A stretch of 39,362 bases of DNA from Chromera velia (GCA_018398765.1 JAHBMJ010000850.1:1-39362), one strand, 5' to 3'. Numbered from the stretch's first letter, positions 1 through 12,371 are shown. The notes: a model not told the origin generated them from the sequence alone. Numbers and translations: made by a program.

Positions 1-41
1 CACACACACACACACACTCATGCACACACACTCACACACAC

Positions 42-77
<36 letters not shown>

Positions 78-106
78 ATGCACACACACTCACGCACACA
101 CACACA

Positions 107-162
<56 letters not shown>

Positions 163-209
163 CACACACACACTCATGCACACACACTCACACACACACA
201 CGCACACAC

Positions 210-243
<34 letters not shown>
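1..243. repeat. (CA)n microsatellite
   Basis: Near-pure CA dinucleotide array broken by short CTCATG and CG variants, so it has a faint higher-order period (CACTCATGCACACACA recurs). Long open frames here only encode His-Thr repeats and are not genes. Confidence 0.97.
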
Positions 244-245
<2 letters not shown>

Positions 246-715
246 CTGAAGGGTTTCACAGTCACTAGCGCACGTACTCGGTCCCTCACTTTCTGACGCA
301 CTCACTCTCTTTCTCGGAGTCTCACCCTGTCTCTCTAAGGCACTCGAGTAGTTGGAGAAGGAAAAGGAGACGGGGGGAAAGGGGGAAGGAAACGAACAAG
401 ATAGTCTCTGCGCGTGGGAAAGATATGAACGAGACTGACGTGAGGATGGCATTGCACAGATCTGTTGGTGAGAGGAAGAAATATGCCATTAAGGACACAG
501 TAGAGCTCACGACAAGACGTTCACTGCAGCAGTGGTTCGTCTGTCTTTGATTTGCCTCTTCGATTCGTTTCCTTGTACTGTGTTTCTTGCGTGCACAGAC
601 ATGCAGTCGTTGATCTGGACAAACTCGGGTCATTTTGCATGTAGAAGTGATTGTACACATGGCAATTCTTCATAAATTCTGCATATTATGAACGTGCTGC
701 AATTCTTGTGCTCAG
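244..715. other. Gene-free or intronic stretch upstream of the first recognised LRR exon
   Basis: No convincing coding exon was found. The downstream LRR gene has no visible start, so this stretch may be its intron or may hold a short 5' exon. A possible acceptor followed by ACATGCAGTCG lies near 600, but its translation does not resemble the later repeats. Confidence 0.4.
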
Positions 716-2835
716 GATGCGAAATCCATCGGGAATACGAAGACATGTCGCGACCGGCGGTTCTCTGGTCCCTGCCCGCTGGGCTCGAGGAGCTCAATCT
801 CAGTGGTTAGCTTTGCTCTTCCCTTTAACCTGCCGATCTAATCGGTCGGTGTGGATGAATCGGATCGCATATGCACGCATGCAGCACGGCGCTCAGCCTT
901 CTCTCTTCCTTGAAAATCCAGAAAGTGCATGTCAGAATCACCACTCCCTTTTTGCGTAGATTTGCGTACTGAATGATCGCTGAAATTGAAAGCTGCATAC
1001 ACATACATCTGTGCAGGAAACAGAGGCGACGAGTGGGGCCTCTGTTGGGGGGGGTTTGCTACGACGCCCGGGCTCAGCTGGAGGTTCGAGTTCATGACAA
1101 AACTCTTGCGTCTGGACCTTGCACGTGGGTCCGGACTCCCCTCTTCCCCAGTTGCCTGACACATGCAGTTACTGGCTCTCATCCTCTTTTTTTTCTTTTT
1201 TGTTTTCACGCAGTACTACTTTCTCGATCTGGCTGAATATTCTGAAGATAAAGAAAGGGAGGCACAGACTCATATTGATGCACCCGGCTGTCCCTAATGT
1301 GAAGAAGTCGATCAACACTCGAGATGAAGGCAGCATTTACAGTCAACAATTGATCAATCTTCGATCGGTCATTCAACGCCACACAAAAGACTCTTTCCTA
1401 GATGCCAAGCTGAACCTCCTACTGCTTGAATTTAGGTGGTATTCTTGTGTTGTTCAGGTGATTTGATTAGCACTTCTTCTCTGCTGCTGTTGCAGGATGC
1501 AATTTTTGCGTAAGCACTGGCAGCGTCTGCAGTACCCTTCCGATCTCGCTCAAGTTTCTGTCACTCGCAGGTTGGCAGCTATTTCGATCTCAGTTTCAAA
1601 TCGTGACAATTAAGAAGAAAACTGAACGCAAACAACTGCATCAAGCACTTGAAAGCTTTTTTGGTATGTGGGCGTTTACTTGCAGTGCCGTTGGCACAGG
1701 AAATATCCAGTGCATAGCTATCTTTATGCGTAATTCTTGCTTTGTGTTCTCGGAGAGAGAAAGGGTGGAAACTCCAAATAACGAAGATGAGTGCATTGAA
1801 CTTGCCACGAGCATATATCGAAACGTACTTTGACCCCTTTGGAAAGGGTCATTTACAACCATGCAAACAAAGTGGCGCTCTAACTGTTCCTGAATCTCAT
1901 GCGTGCAGGAAACTTTCAATCAGGTTTTGGGGCCCCTCTAGTAGAGCGCATTAAGCTGCTGACGTCCCTTGAACACTTTGACTTGAGTGGTCAGTGGAGA
2001 CCCGTCGCTAAGCCGTACATAATTCCATTGTGTGCGTAGAAAGCTTGGGGTTGGTGGGCGTCACGTGCTTGTTCTTCGTCTATGTCCACTAGTCAAGTGG
2101 CAGGAGGGATACTTCCTGCAGATGCAACAACTTGTATGCACTGATACGTTTGTCAACGGGATCATCCTACAGACTGCCAGGTGTTGTACAGACAGGTGAT
2201 CAGCCAGATCTTCTCGGCTTTGCCCACCTCCCTCAAAGTTTTTGAGTTCGGGGGTAACTCTTTTTGCGTCTTTTTGTCTTCGCGCATTTATGCACACCTG
2301 CGACCAGTTTCGGGCGTTGTCTTTTCTTTCAAGAGCTTTTTCATCGTCGACTGCAGCGGGGTGACATTTCGTGCTGTGTTTCTCTTCAGACTATCCCTTT
2401 TGAAGAGGCCTTTCTTCTGTGTGTGTGATCGTCTGGCTGTGTGTCTAGCTGAGCTGATGAGCGGAAGAACGAGACAACGTGTCAGAAGAAGGGGTTCTTA
2501 GAGTGTCCGTGAGAGCCTCGTTTCCCACCTTCCCTTCTCTTTCTCTCGAGAGGTTCTTCGATCCCAACAAGGCGACCCTAGAGCTTGTCATGTGTTTGTC
2601 TGTTTGTACAGAGGGAGTATCCACACTAGAATCGAAGAGGTCAGTGCGAGAGTCCTGCAGTAGAACTGTTGCCCTTTCCAAATGGTCTTCTGCAGGAAAC
2701 CGGGGCGAGCTCCACTCAGGCGATCCCGAAGAGAACCCCTATGAAGCCCTGGGAGAGAGAATGAGGGTGGGCGAGCTCAAACTCGAGAAGCTGGGCCTTC
2801 GGGGTGAGTATCCTCTGAGTGGGGATATGCGTTTG

Positions 2836-2914
<79 letters not shown>

Positions 2915-2924
2915 GTCTCTCTCT

Positions 2925-2971
<47 letters not shown>

Positions 2972-3023
2972 GCTCTGTCTCTATGCACATGTGTATGTGT
3001 GTGTGTATCTCTCTCTATGCGTG

Positions 3024-3079
<56 letters not shown>

Positions 3080-3892
3080 TGTGTGTGTCTGTGTTGTGGG
3101 GAGCCTGGTGAAAAACATATGACTGCGGTCGCTCAGACATGAATTTTACAAATGGATGACTTTCGTACACATTCTTTGCACGTTTCTTTCGATACAAATG
3201 ATTCAAATTTCTTCTCCATGACCGCATATATGTGCAGGCTCTCTTTCTCAGTCTCCATGGTACACATGTCTGGTGGATGCGTTCCCCCCCACGCTGATGC
3301 ACCTGGATTTGAGGGGTCAGTTGATATCTGAAACACGTCAGTTTGCAAAGTTCACTTCGACGACAGTCTCACGAAGGTAACGTCAGACATTCGGATCAAA
3401 CCGTTCAGTCACATTCAATTGACCTCCATCTCCTGCGTATGTCCACTGACGCTTTCACCAGACTAGATGAACATCTCGCTGTCTCCTTTAGCTTGCCAGA
3501 TCATGCAGGAATGTATGGCATGCCTTTTTTTTTGCACTGCACCTTTTATCATGACTCAAATCATGCTTAATTACGTCAATGGAAGGCTTTGCTCCGTCCG
3601 TAAGCAAATTGAGATAAAGGTTCATTATTCAGACAACACATTTGATGGTTCCGATAGGAGGATTCACTTTCCGTTTTATTCTGTATGCGTGATTTAAACA
3701 CTCATGTTTCAATCAAATACCAATTGCAGCTTTGCATCGATGTTTGTGTTAGCAGGAAATTCTTCAGCCATGGGCGAAAACCCTGCTCTTCCTACTTTTC
3801 CGGGCCTCACTGTTTTGGTTGGCGATTACGTTGGCAAAGTCGTGGAAGAAGCAGAGGGAACAGCTGGCGGACAGGCTGAAGTGGAAGTCTGA
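716..3892 (+). CDS. Leucine-rich repeat protein, multi-exon, 5' end not found
   Basis: I assembled exons by splice sites and frame: 716-805, 1017-1124, 1496-1570, 1909-1989, 2173-2253, 2696-2803, 3238-3315, possibly 3377-3436, and the terminal exon 3756-3892 ending in TGA. Every internal exon starts and ends in phase 1 and has a length divisible by three. Most end in the same motif: [63 protein letters not shown]. Most begin with a Gly split by the intron, then Asn or Cys. The unit of about 25-36 residues with LxxLxLxG is a leucine-rich repeat, roughly the 28-residue ribonuclease-inhibitor or cysteine-containing type. LRRs bind proteins, but the partner and location here are unknown. The last exon encodes an acidic 45-residue tail rich in Gly, Glu and Val. 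No start codon is visible and the gene may begin before 716. Exons at 1017 and 2696 have long, less typical heads. Confidence is high for LRR, moderate for each boundary. Confidence 0.78.
2836..3098. repeat. (TC)n then (GT)n compound microsatellite in an LRR-gene intron
   Basis: A TC tract with CTAT and CTGT variants runs into a long GT tract with TCTC and ATGTGT interruptions. It lies wholly in the intron between the LRR exons ending at 2803 and starting at 3238. Open frames through it are Leu-Ser and Cys-Val repeats and not real. Confidence 0.95.
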
Positions 3893-4911
3893 TTAGTTCT
3901 TGATTAACTGTACTTCCTTTAAATACTGTATCTTTTTTGTAGCTTCTACGTCAGGCAGTCTCAATCACCATCATGCTTGTTGTATATTAAACGTATCATA
4001 GGTATTATTAATGCCACGCGTTAGCTTCATAAATTGAATGTGTGTTTCTAGGTGTGATGAGCCCTCAACACAGCTTCAAATGAATCATGCAAATCAGGTT
4101 TTACAGGTTCAAGTTTAACAGGTTCAAAACACACTGGCAGGTTTACCAGGTTCATTACTAGGTTTCTCAACACTACTTACGTATACGTACTATACAAGTT
4201 TGGATAATGTAACTAAGTAATTTAAAGTAATTAAAAGTCATTTAGCTTAATAATTTAATTAAAGTCATTTAAGGCAATTTAAATGATTTAGAGTAATTAA
4301 AAACAGAGGAAATTAGTTTGCAGCCTCTTGTGGGTTCTAGGGTGGACGATTTCTTTCAAACGTTCGTCTTCTCAACGAAGTGCATCACAGGTGGGGGCCC
4401 ACTTACCGAATGATCCAAGGGTTAGCCGAGATGATCTACAGATCGCGGTGTGGAGACTGCAGTGGAGTAGGGGGAGTGGCCTTTTTTGTGCCCCGTGGGA
4501 AGCCTGTGCTCGTGCCGAAGGGTGGAAGACATTCTTTTCTTTAACTTTCTTTACTTCAGCGCAGACTGCATGTTGTGTCTAGGTTGTATAACCTGAACGG
4601 CATCTAGCACGGCATTCAGTGTACAGAATTCAAATCTTTATTTTTATATAAAGACCACCATGGTCGATATGTCCTTAACGTCTCCCTTCACAGCCTACAC
4701 CTGGCTGTTCCAAATGATTGATCATATCACTGAGGTGGGGGTAGGTGGGGGTCATACAAACGATGAAGCAAAATACCAAGGCCAACCTGAAAAAGATTCT
4801 CGGCATAGAGAGAGCTTAGAACGAAGCCTTCCTCGAAAAGCTGAGAGTGTCTCCCTGTCTGTCTGCATCTGTCTGCTTTTGTATAAGTCCATTCTTTATT
4901 TTCTGTCTGAT
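3893..4911. other. AT-rich intergenic region
   Basis: This holds the 3' flank of the LRR gene, a cluster of AGGTTCA repeats (4095-4170), and a run of TAATTTAAA-type words near 4205-4310. A GC-richer patch at about 4320-4580 has a protein-like but unrecognised short frame (residues such as HHRWGPTYRMIQGLAEMI) that lacks a start and could be another decayed transposon piece. No gene is supported. Confidence 0.6.
4095..4170. repeat. AGGTTCA repeat cluster 1
   Basis: At least four copies of CAGGTT or CAGGTTCA in loose tandem (for example ACAGGTTCAAGTTTAACAGG). The reverse complement of this pattern recurs at 6950-7030 and 7586-7645. Confidence 0.75.
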
Positions 4912-5015
4912 GTTGCCAAATGAGGGTCCATCATTTAACAATCTGCCTTACATGTCATAACTTGCCAAATGCTAGACGCTTATTATGGGCTAATGGCGAT
5001 GGCGTATGATGATAA
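4912..5015 (+). repeat. Dispersed repeat, copy A
   Basis: About 105 bp that matches 18352-18456 in the same orientation, with 13 differences by eye, all transitions. It ends in a GATGATAATGATGAT tail like the simple-repeat 3' tail of a non-LTR retrotransposon. A more diverged third copy lies at 7678-7760. Confidence 0.85.
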
Positions 5016-5929
5016 TGATGATAATGAATTGAAAACAGTAAACCAACGTAATTTAAATTATAAAAGAGTAATTTAAAGTAATTTAGGTATTGGTCTTTGT
5101 CATTCTTAACTAGATTCTTAATTTGAAGGCTCATTTTACTTAAAGTTATATGTCTAGCTATATGCAGCGTATATTAAGCACTGCTACTAGTTTGAACCGT
5201 AAATTGAACGCTTAACTCTTTAAAGTCTTTTTTTAATTTATACCTAGGTTTATACAAGAAATTGACCCCCAAAGTTTGATTTTAAATATATTTTAAAATT
5301 CTAATATAAATTTTCTATTTCCATATTACTTTACTTTACTATATTCCAAATTCGTTCAACTTTAACTTCCTACGCGACTTAAAAATTTTAAATTAAGAAC
5401 TAGATTGAGCTAGAAATTGAGAATTGAGAGAGTTGAAGTAGTTAAAACTGGTAAGCACATGCATTTGGTACTTGTGCGGTGGCAAACTGCAGGGCATAAC
5501 ATGCAAAGTTTGTTTGTTTCCAGTCAAAAAATAAGATTTTAAATCTAGCAAACAATAAAATGAAAAGCAAACCGGGCCAAACCTAGACTGCATGTATACG
5601 GATTATTGAAAGAGAATTCATGACATTGAATTGAATTAAAACATAATTTAAATATTATTTCAAATAATTTAAAACTGTTAAGCTGAATTATTTTAAATTA
5701 CTTTATAATAACCAAATAATTTAAACTTACAGGGTAGGACTAAGTAGTGCAGGACTTTGACTCCGCTGGTCGACCTAGCCGCTGGCAGGAGTATAGTTCC
5801 GGAATGTTCCGGACGAGTGACCAAGCGCTAGGACTTAGCGAATGACTGTATGAATCTACATCTTCAAATTTAGATGATCATTTTTTTCTAGCTGTGTTTG
5901 AGTGTGTGATTGTTTTAAATCAACTTACA
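5016..5929. other. AT-rich intergenic region
   Basis: Very AT-rich with recurring ATTTAAA words (5040-5400 and 5640-5730), then a GC-richer patch at 5730-5850 next to the retroelement remnant, beginning GGGTAGGACT, a word also seen at the end of the 25 kb tandem repeats. No gene is seen. Confidence 0.6.
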
Positions 5930-6640
<711 letters not shown>

Positions 6641-6944
6641 AAGGAGGAGTAGGCAGTACGCTGGTCATGACTGAGGGGTAGGAAGTACTTAGCAAATGCC
6701 AAAAAAGGCATTCGGATGGAGAAGCATCAAGTATGAAGTCGCATGAGAGAGAGAGCTAGCAGCGAGAGCAGTAACCAGGATAGAAGGAAGAGATGAAAGA
6801 CGTATAGGCCAGACGCTAGGAACAAACTTTAAGTCAATGTTCCCCCATTCGAATTATATACAGGCTATGATATAACAGAATTCAAGTAAATTATTTCACC
6901 TACTAGTATAAGAATCTAGATAAGAATGTATATGTGCCCTTAAG

Positions 6945-7030
6945 GCTGGGAAAAGGTTCATGGAGAAAAGGTTCAAATCTGAAAAAGTGAACCTGTTAAA
7001 CCTGTTGAACCTGTTTTGAACCTGTTTTGG
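6945..7030. repeat. AGGTTCA/TGAACCT repeat cluster 2
   Basis: AAAAGGTTCA occurs twice, followed by four TGAACCTGTT-type copies in the opposite orientation. With cluster 1 it brackets the retroelement remnant in inverted orientation. Confidence 0.75.
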
Positions 7031-7585
7031 AGGCCAGACGCGTAGCCACTGGCACAAGGCCGGCTAGGCCCGCGCCGCCTGCGGCCGATATAGGTGAAAT
7101 AAGGAGCCAGAGCCGCGCGCACAGCAACTGTCCCCAGCTGGTTCAATCTATTGTGTCGGACAGACGCATGTCAGCATATGTCAGCATCATATGTCAGCAT
7201 GAAAACTCATGCGGACGGTTGCAGAAGTGAAGAAGTATACGTGACTTAATAGGGAGTGGGGGCCGCGGGGCAACCGGTGAGCAAATGAAAGAAAGAAAGA
7301 AACGCTGTGATAGTCTTATGTTGACTAAATTGTCATGATTGATACGATAATAAAAATTTAATTATGACATTTTCTAATTTTTTCAGGCTTTTTTAATTAC
7401 TAATTTTCGACTATAAACAGTGAATAACTTGAGACTAGCACCTAATGTGAGCGTAAATATTGATTTAAACTATTTAAAAACACTACTAAGGCATATATTC
7501 TATAATAAAACGTTCTAAAAATGGATTAAAGCCTAATTTAAAGGCATAAAATAACACAAAAAAATGAGGTTTCTATTAATTAAAA
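7031..7585. other. Intergenic region
   Basis: A short GC-rich patch (7030-7270) is followed by AT-rich sequence with no coding signal that I trust. Confidence 0.55.
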
Positions 7586-7645
7586 GTGAACCTGTTTTTG
7601 AACCTGATTCAGGTTCATTACTTCGAAGTGAACCTTGAACCTTTT
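7586..7645. repeat. AGGTTCA/TGAACCT cluster 3 with perfect hairpins
   Basis: Contains the perfect inverted repeat TGAACCTG-ATT-CAGGTTCA at 7599-7617, and AGGTTCA and TGAACCT flanking an 11-base loop just after it. It could fold as a small hairpin or be a foldback-element end. Confidence 0.75.
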
Positions 7646-7677
7646 CCTAGCACTATCAATGCCCTAGCAGTATGTCC

Positions 7678-7760
7678 AGCTGCGTATCGAACTAGCCGAA
7701 CGTTACACGCTCATTTATGGACCGATAGCGATGGTGAATGATGATGATAATGATGATGTG
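7678..7760 (+). repeat. Dispersed repeat, diverged copy C
   Basis: Aligns with the right half of the repeats at 4912-5015 and 18352-18456 (GTATCGAACTAGCCGAACG, then GATAGCGATGG and a GATGATGATAATGATGATG tail), with transversions and small indels. Confidence 0.6.
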
Positions 7761-8186
7761 TGTATATGTAATTATGTATGCATACATGTACAGAAAATTT
7801 ATATGATTGAAAAAAATATGAAGGAAAATGAATGCTGGTAAAAAGGAATGCAGTGCAATACACAGAAACAATAAAGTTCAAATCTACAAGGGCCAGGAAG
7901 GAGAACGGGGAACAAAGAGAGGGGACCAAATAGGGAAGCCCCAGGAGGAAGGGGATACGTGCAGACGGCGGGGAGAAGGGACAGCAACTGAGCGACACGG
8001 AAGAACGGATTGAGAGGTGAATGCGGCCAGATAAGAACGGATACTGATGTGAGCCGGACAAAGGAAAAATTGGGAATGGAAGTGAGCCTGATAAATCGGT
8101 CAGTAGATCGCGTGGTCGGATCGGATACTCATGAACACCCTTATGCAGAGTCACACGGCCGTCTGGGCAGCGCTCCTTTGATCAGC
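7761..8186. other. 3' flank of the aldo-keto reductase gene
   Basis: AT-rich up to about 7860, then purine-rich sequence that is probably the 3' untranslated region of the minus-strand gene. No coding exon is seen. Confidence 0.5.
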
Positions 8187-9062
8187 TCACACAGGAAAGT
8201 TAGCCTTTGGATTGATTCCTGTCCGAAAATTGGCCTCCAATTGGTCGAGCTGCTCCATCAGATTCTCTCCTTCTTCCTGTCCCCCCTCTGACAATGTCCA
8301 GTCGAACAAATCGAAATTCTCTTTTCTCTGGGAAGGAGAGCAAGACTTGAACAAAGGAACGAGGCCTCGTTGGATACTCCATCTCAACAAAATCTGTGCA
8401 GGAGATTTCGACACAATTCGAGAAATTCGATCAAGTGTCGGGTCATCAATCCTCCGTCCCTGGCAGAGGGCCGAATAGGCCTGCACGAGAATCCCGTTCT
8501 CCTGGCAGAATCGCACAAGCTCTCGTCGTTGGAGAAAAGGGGAAACCTCAAATTGATTCACACATGGAATTTCCCCGTCCTTGAACACACGAAAGTGTCG
8601 CTCAAGGTGCTCTATCTCAAAATTAGATACACCGATATTCAGAACGAGCCCCTCGTCCCTGCACTCTTGCAACCCCTTCCAGGTCTCATCCCGGAGCCAG
8701 GGTGGTCCCGGAAAGTGCAGTAACACCAAATTAATTGGCCCCAGCTCCAGCAGATCGTAACTCCGTCGTACAGCGTCTTTGGTCCTTTCTTTTCCAAAGT
8801 CGACAGTGCACACTTTCGTCGTTACCCACACATGCTCCCGAGGCACCCCACTGGCCCGAATTGCCACCCCCACATCTGCCTCGTTCCCATAGTGTGTCGC
8901 GGTGTCGATGTGCCTGCACCCTGCTTCAAGGGCTTCCTTCACCGCCCTCTGGGTTGCCTCTCCTTTGGGTATTTGAAAGACACCAAACCCAAAAGAGGGC
9001 ATTAGATCGCCAGAGGGAAGTCTCCGAAAGCGAAGGGACTCAGATGCTTCGACACTCTCCAT
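8187..9062 (-). CDS. Aldo-keto reductase family protein (291 aa)
   Basis: A single-exon NAD(P)H-dependent oxidoreductase of the AKR (alpha/beta)8-barrel superfamily, which reduces aldehydes and ketones. All four catalytic residues are visible: Asp53 and Tyr58 in DTATHYGNE, Lys83 in WVTTK, and His116 in VLLHFPGP. Other family landmarks are GFGVFQI near the N-terminus, GVSNF (144-148), and VNQFEVSPF (168-176). LVPLFKS (234-240) stands in place of the cofactor-binding VIPKS motif, so the Pro-Lys context is altered but Lys239 is kept. The C-terminus (KENFDLFDWTLSE) is also typical. Length is within the usual 270-320. The start is the ATG at 9062, which gives the normal N-terminus with no targeting peptide, so the protein is probably cytosolic. 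It is head to head with the methyltransferase gene. The substrate cannot be inferred. Confidence 0.93.
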   Translation of the reverse strand: MESVEASESLRFRRLPSGDLMPSFGFGVFQIPKGEATQRAVKEALEAGCRHIDTATHYGNEADVGVAIRASGVPREHVWVTTKVCTVDFGKERTKDAVRRSYDLLELGPINLVLLHFPGPPWLRDETWKGLQECRDEGLVLNIGVSNFEIEHLERHFRVFKDGEIPCVNQFEVSPFLQRRELVRFCQENGILVQAYSALCQGRRIDDPTLDRISRIVSKSPAQILLRWSIQRGLVPLFKSCSPSQRKENFDLFDWTLSEGGQEEGENLMEQLDQLEANFRTGINPKANFPV

Positions 9063-9883
9063 CGATCAGACTGAGTGGTCCCCAATCAAATTCGACAAAA
9101 AAAAGGATGACACGGCGGAGATCTTCCCCCACTCAAAAAGTTTACTGCTATGACTGTATGATCCCGAAAAATTACTGGTCCATTTAATGAGAGAGATGGC
9201 ATACCGTACAAGTACCACGCTGCGAGCTAGAGCATCCTCTGGCTGCCGTCTACGTGGAGATAAGCGAGACGGCTGTTGGAGCCAGAATGAAAAGTAGGCG
9301 CAGCAAGTCAGCACTCCGTGTACATGCATCCAGCATTCGTCACTCCCTCTGATTGCGAGACACCTGCGAGAGACTGCGAGAGTGATCGAAAGTGAATGTT
9401 GGAGACGGCAGATATCACGCAGATAGACGGCCTGAAATGGCCTGAGTCCGCTTCTATTAAATTATTAAATTCTCCGTCTGCGAATGAGGCCGGCCCCGGC
9501 ATGCCCAGGTGTGCATGCATCCCTTACCATGCATGCGCGGCATTTGCATGTGCCGGGGTCGACAAGTCGCGAGTGGGCCCCAATGCCGTCGAAGTTTCGG
9601 GGCCAAGTAAAAGAGACGTTAAAAAAGCAGACTTCTCGGATGAATCCTCCTTGCATTCCGAAAGCCGTCGATGCACACTTCCACGTTAAGCTGCTGTTGC
9701 CAGGAGGCTTGTGGTTCCACTCGAGCTCGTTCACCTCGCTGGGATTGACTGAGCCATGAGAGACTGCTGAGGAGAGAATTCTATTTGTTCTCGCACGAGA
9801 CGCCTAGCTGGTAGAAGGGAACGACTAGCTTCCCGCATACCTCCCGTCGTCTGATCAGTTTTGTTTCAGTTTTGCTGCAAAAG
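9063..9883. promoter_or_regulatory. Shared divergent promoter region (aldo-keto reductase / methyltransferase)
   Basis: About 820 bp separate the two start codons on opposite strands. It contains several GCATGC words (for example near 9498-9545), which in apicomplexan relatives are bound by ApiAP2 factors. Short open frames on both strands overlap each other and lack support. Confidence 0.45.
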
Positions 9884-11824
9884 ATGTTTGCAAGCCTCCG
9901 ATTTTGCGTGCCCTTGGCATTCTTTCTGGCTTCTTTCCTCCCATGGTGAGATGGAGACGCCGACTCTTTTGCTCCCATTTATTTGGCTCCAGGTTGTGTG
10001 GTGCCTGTTTTTCTTCTTCCCGATTCCCTTCTCCGCTTCCATACGCACGTGCAGGAGGTTCGCATCGAGCTCTCCAGCTTTTCTTCGACCCATTCGTGTT
10101 TTCTCAAATGTGAGTGAGTGGGTGGGTGCGCAAGATGAAAGCTTGTCAGGGAGGGCTACCGCAAGCTCGAACAGTCGAGCGGAGTGGGTGGGCCAGGAAG
10201 GGGGATTGAGAAAAGAAAACTCTCGAAAAAGTTTTTGCTTTCAAGGCATGCAACCCAGCGCCTTTGAGGCAGCTGGAGAGAAGAGAAAACTCCCCGACAG
10301 CGCCGTCTCCTTCATTTCCCCCCCCTCGAATGTCACACTTTCTGCCTGTCAAGACGTCTGTCTGTCTGTCTGTCTGTCTGTCTGCCTGTCTGCCTGCCTG
10401 CCTGCCTGCCTGCCTGCCTACCTTTCTTCCAGACCAATTTAGATTCTTTCCGACGAGGAACGGGAGGGGACTCTGTAAGACGGTCAAGAAGCTCGGAGCT
10501 TTCCTTTCATCGTGGCGGCCTGTCCTCGTCCTCGTCTTCTGAGAAGGTGCGGTGTTCGTCTGGAAGAGGGGGTGTGGGTGTGGGTGTGGGGGGATTGTTG
10601 CATGCTTCTAGTAGCTCTGTTGCGGTGGCTGCCGCCTCTTGTGTACAGAAGAAAGAGAAACGTGGGGGGAAGTCAGAAGAAAGTGTTCAGACTGAGTCGG
10701 GGGTTGCAGGGGGGAGTTCTTCTTTCTCTTCGGTCTCCGTTGAATCTGCGCTGCCTGTGGGGGGAGAGAAAGGTAAAGACGGGTTTGGGAAAGAAAGCCA
10801 GAAAGAAGATGGCGGTTTGGTGTCTCTTGAAAAGAAGGGTGTGACGGACTCGTTGGCCTTTCGGTTTCTCGACTGGTGTTTTTCCACGTGGCCATTGAAC
10901 CGGCTGATCATGGGACAGTTCCGGTCTCAGCAGGCAGACAAGGCCGAGGAAATGGGCCTGCCTTGGAGGGATGAAATCCACAGATGGGAACAGCAGCTCC
11001 ATTTTCTAGAGCAACACAGGGCTGCGTTGACAGATGCGAATCTGGAGATTCCCAGGTATTATGCGGAAGCGCCTATTCACGCGTATGAGAAGGGAAATCT
11101 CTGTTGGGACTCTGCCATTGAAGAGGACCTTTGGGCGAAGTTAATGATCGCCCCTTTGTTCGGAGGGAGCTTAGAGGGAGATGAGTTGATGAGGGAGGTT
11201 TGGCTAAGTGAGACGAAGAAAATTCATGAGCAGGTGATGCAACAGGAATGGAAAGAAGAGGCAAAAGCGAAGCGAGTGATTGATCTTGGGTGTGGTACTG
11301 GTTTGTCGTTGTTCATGGCAGCAAGAGCGTGGCCTGCTGCTCCAGAGTATTTGGGGATTGATTTGTCTCCTTTTAAGCTTGCTGTGACTGCAGAGAAGTT
11401 GGAGCGATTAGAGAAGGAGAATGAGAAGGAAGGTAACAAATTCTCTCTCAAGCATGCGGCAGCGGAATCGAGCGGTCTGCCTTCTGAGCATTTCGATGTT
11501 GCCACTTTGTGCTTAGTAAATCATGAAAGTCCTTTAGAGATTTCACGTCAGATTTTTGAAGAGGGGTTTCGACTCCTCAAGCCCGGAGGGGTTTTGACGG
11601 TTCTGGATCTTGATAAACGTAAGATGAGCAGGCTGCTGACAAATCCGTTCGTTGCTGCTGCATACAAACAGACTGAACCGTTTATGGATGATTTCTTGCA
11701 ACTGGATTTTGAAAAGGAGTTGCGTACTGCTGGATTCCCTCATGTGTCATCTGTTTCTTGCTCCGCCTCGCATACGGCTTTTGTGGCAGTGAAGGGACTA
11801 GAGCAGGAGCAGGAAAGTGAGTAG
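9884..11824 (+). CDS. Class I SAM-dependent methyltransferase, probably plastid-targeted (464 aa, three exons)
   Basis: Exons are 9884-9945, 10055-10109 and 10547-11824, joined in phase 2 and phase 0. The first encodes a signal peptide (MFASLRFCVPLAFFLASFLP). The second and the start of the third are Ser/Arg-rich with Phe close after the hydrophobic core (RFASSSPAFLRPIR), the bipartite leader pattern of complex plastids. The enzyme part has the SAM-binding motif VIDLGCGTGLSLF (about 11277-11315), the acidic GIDLSP strand, AAAESSGLP, FDVATL, and LLKPGGVLTVLDLD. The preceding region with IPRYYAEAPIHAYEKGNLCW and the later TEPFMDDF match a cyanobacterial and plant-chloroplast methyltransferase family of the UbiE/Coq5 type. 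The methyl acceptor is unknown. The third exon could start elsewhere, but GAG-AAG followed by GTGCGG at 10547 keeps the frame open. The 437-bp second intron contains a CTGT/CCTG microsatellite. Confidence 0.85.
10361..10425. repeat. (CTGT)n/(CCTG)n microsatellite in the methyltransferase intron
   Basis: TCTG repeats pass into CCTG repeats. It lies within the second intron of the methyltransferase gene. Confidence 0.95.
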
Positions 11825-12207
11825 AGAAACAAACGAATCTTTGGAAACGAAAGCAAGACAGACCATCGATCCTTTTTGTACAAGGCCATCGCCTCTCTTT
11901 GCTGTTTTTGTTCCTTCTATTCATGTCCCGCCACACACGTCACACATCTTTGACCTTCTGCTGCTTCATGCCCAGGAACGAAGGTCAGCTCCTTCTTTCC
12001 TGCGCTGACTTCCTTTTCCTCTTCCTCTTCTGCCCTCCTGACTGTTCTTTGGGTTATCTATCCCCCGTCGTCTCTTTTTGTCTCTATGGAGAAGAAAGCA
12101 AAATGGCGTAGAAGAGAAATGACGGGTGACTCATACTCTTCCCTGCTGCCTGAGCCGCCTCATCTAAATGCGTTCCCTCTCTTTTTCTCTTAGCTTGATT
12201 CTTACGG

Positions 12208-12240
<33 letters not shown>

Positions 12241-12267
12241 TTGTCTTTCTTCTTGTCTTTCTTCTTG

Positions 12268-12311
<44 letters not shown>

Positions 12312-12337
12312 TTCTTTCTTTCTTTCTTTCTTTCTTA

Positions 12338-12371
<34 letters not shown>

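Noticed and set aside
20-296. Long open frames of His-Thr repeats
   Set aside because: They are simply the CA microsatellite read in frame.
1206-1450. Possible extra LRR exon
   Set aside because: No phase-1 reading is open from the acceptors here, so I treat the stretch as intron.
9396-9689. Plus-strand frame between the two divergent genes
   Set aside because: Matched by equally long frames on the opposite strand and no family resemblance; fits a promoter region.
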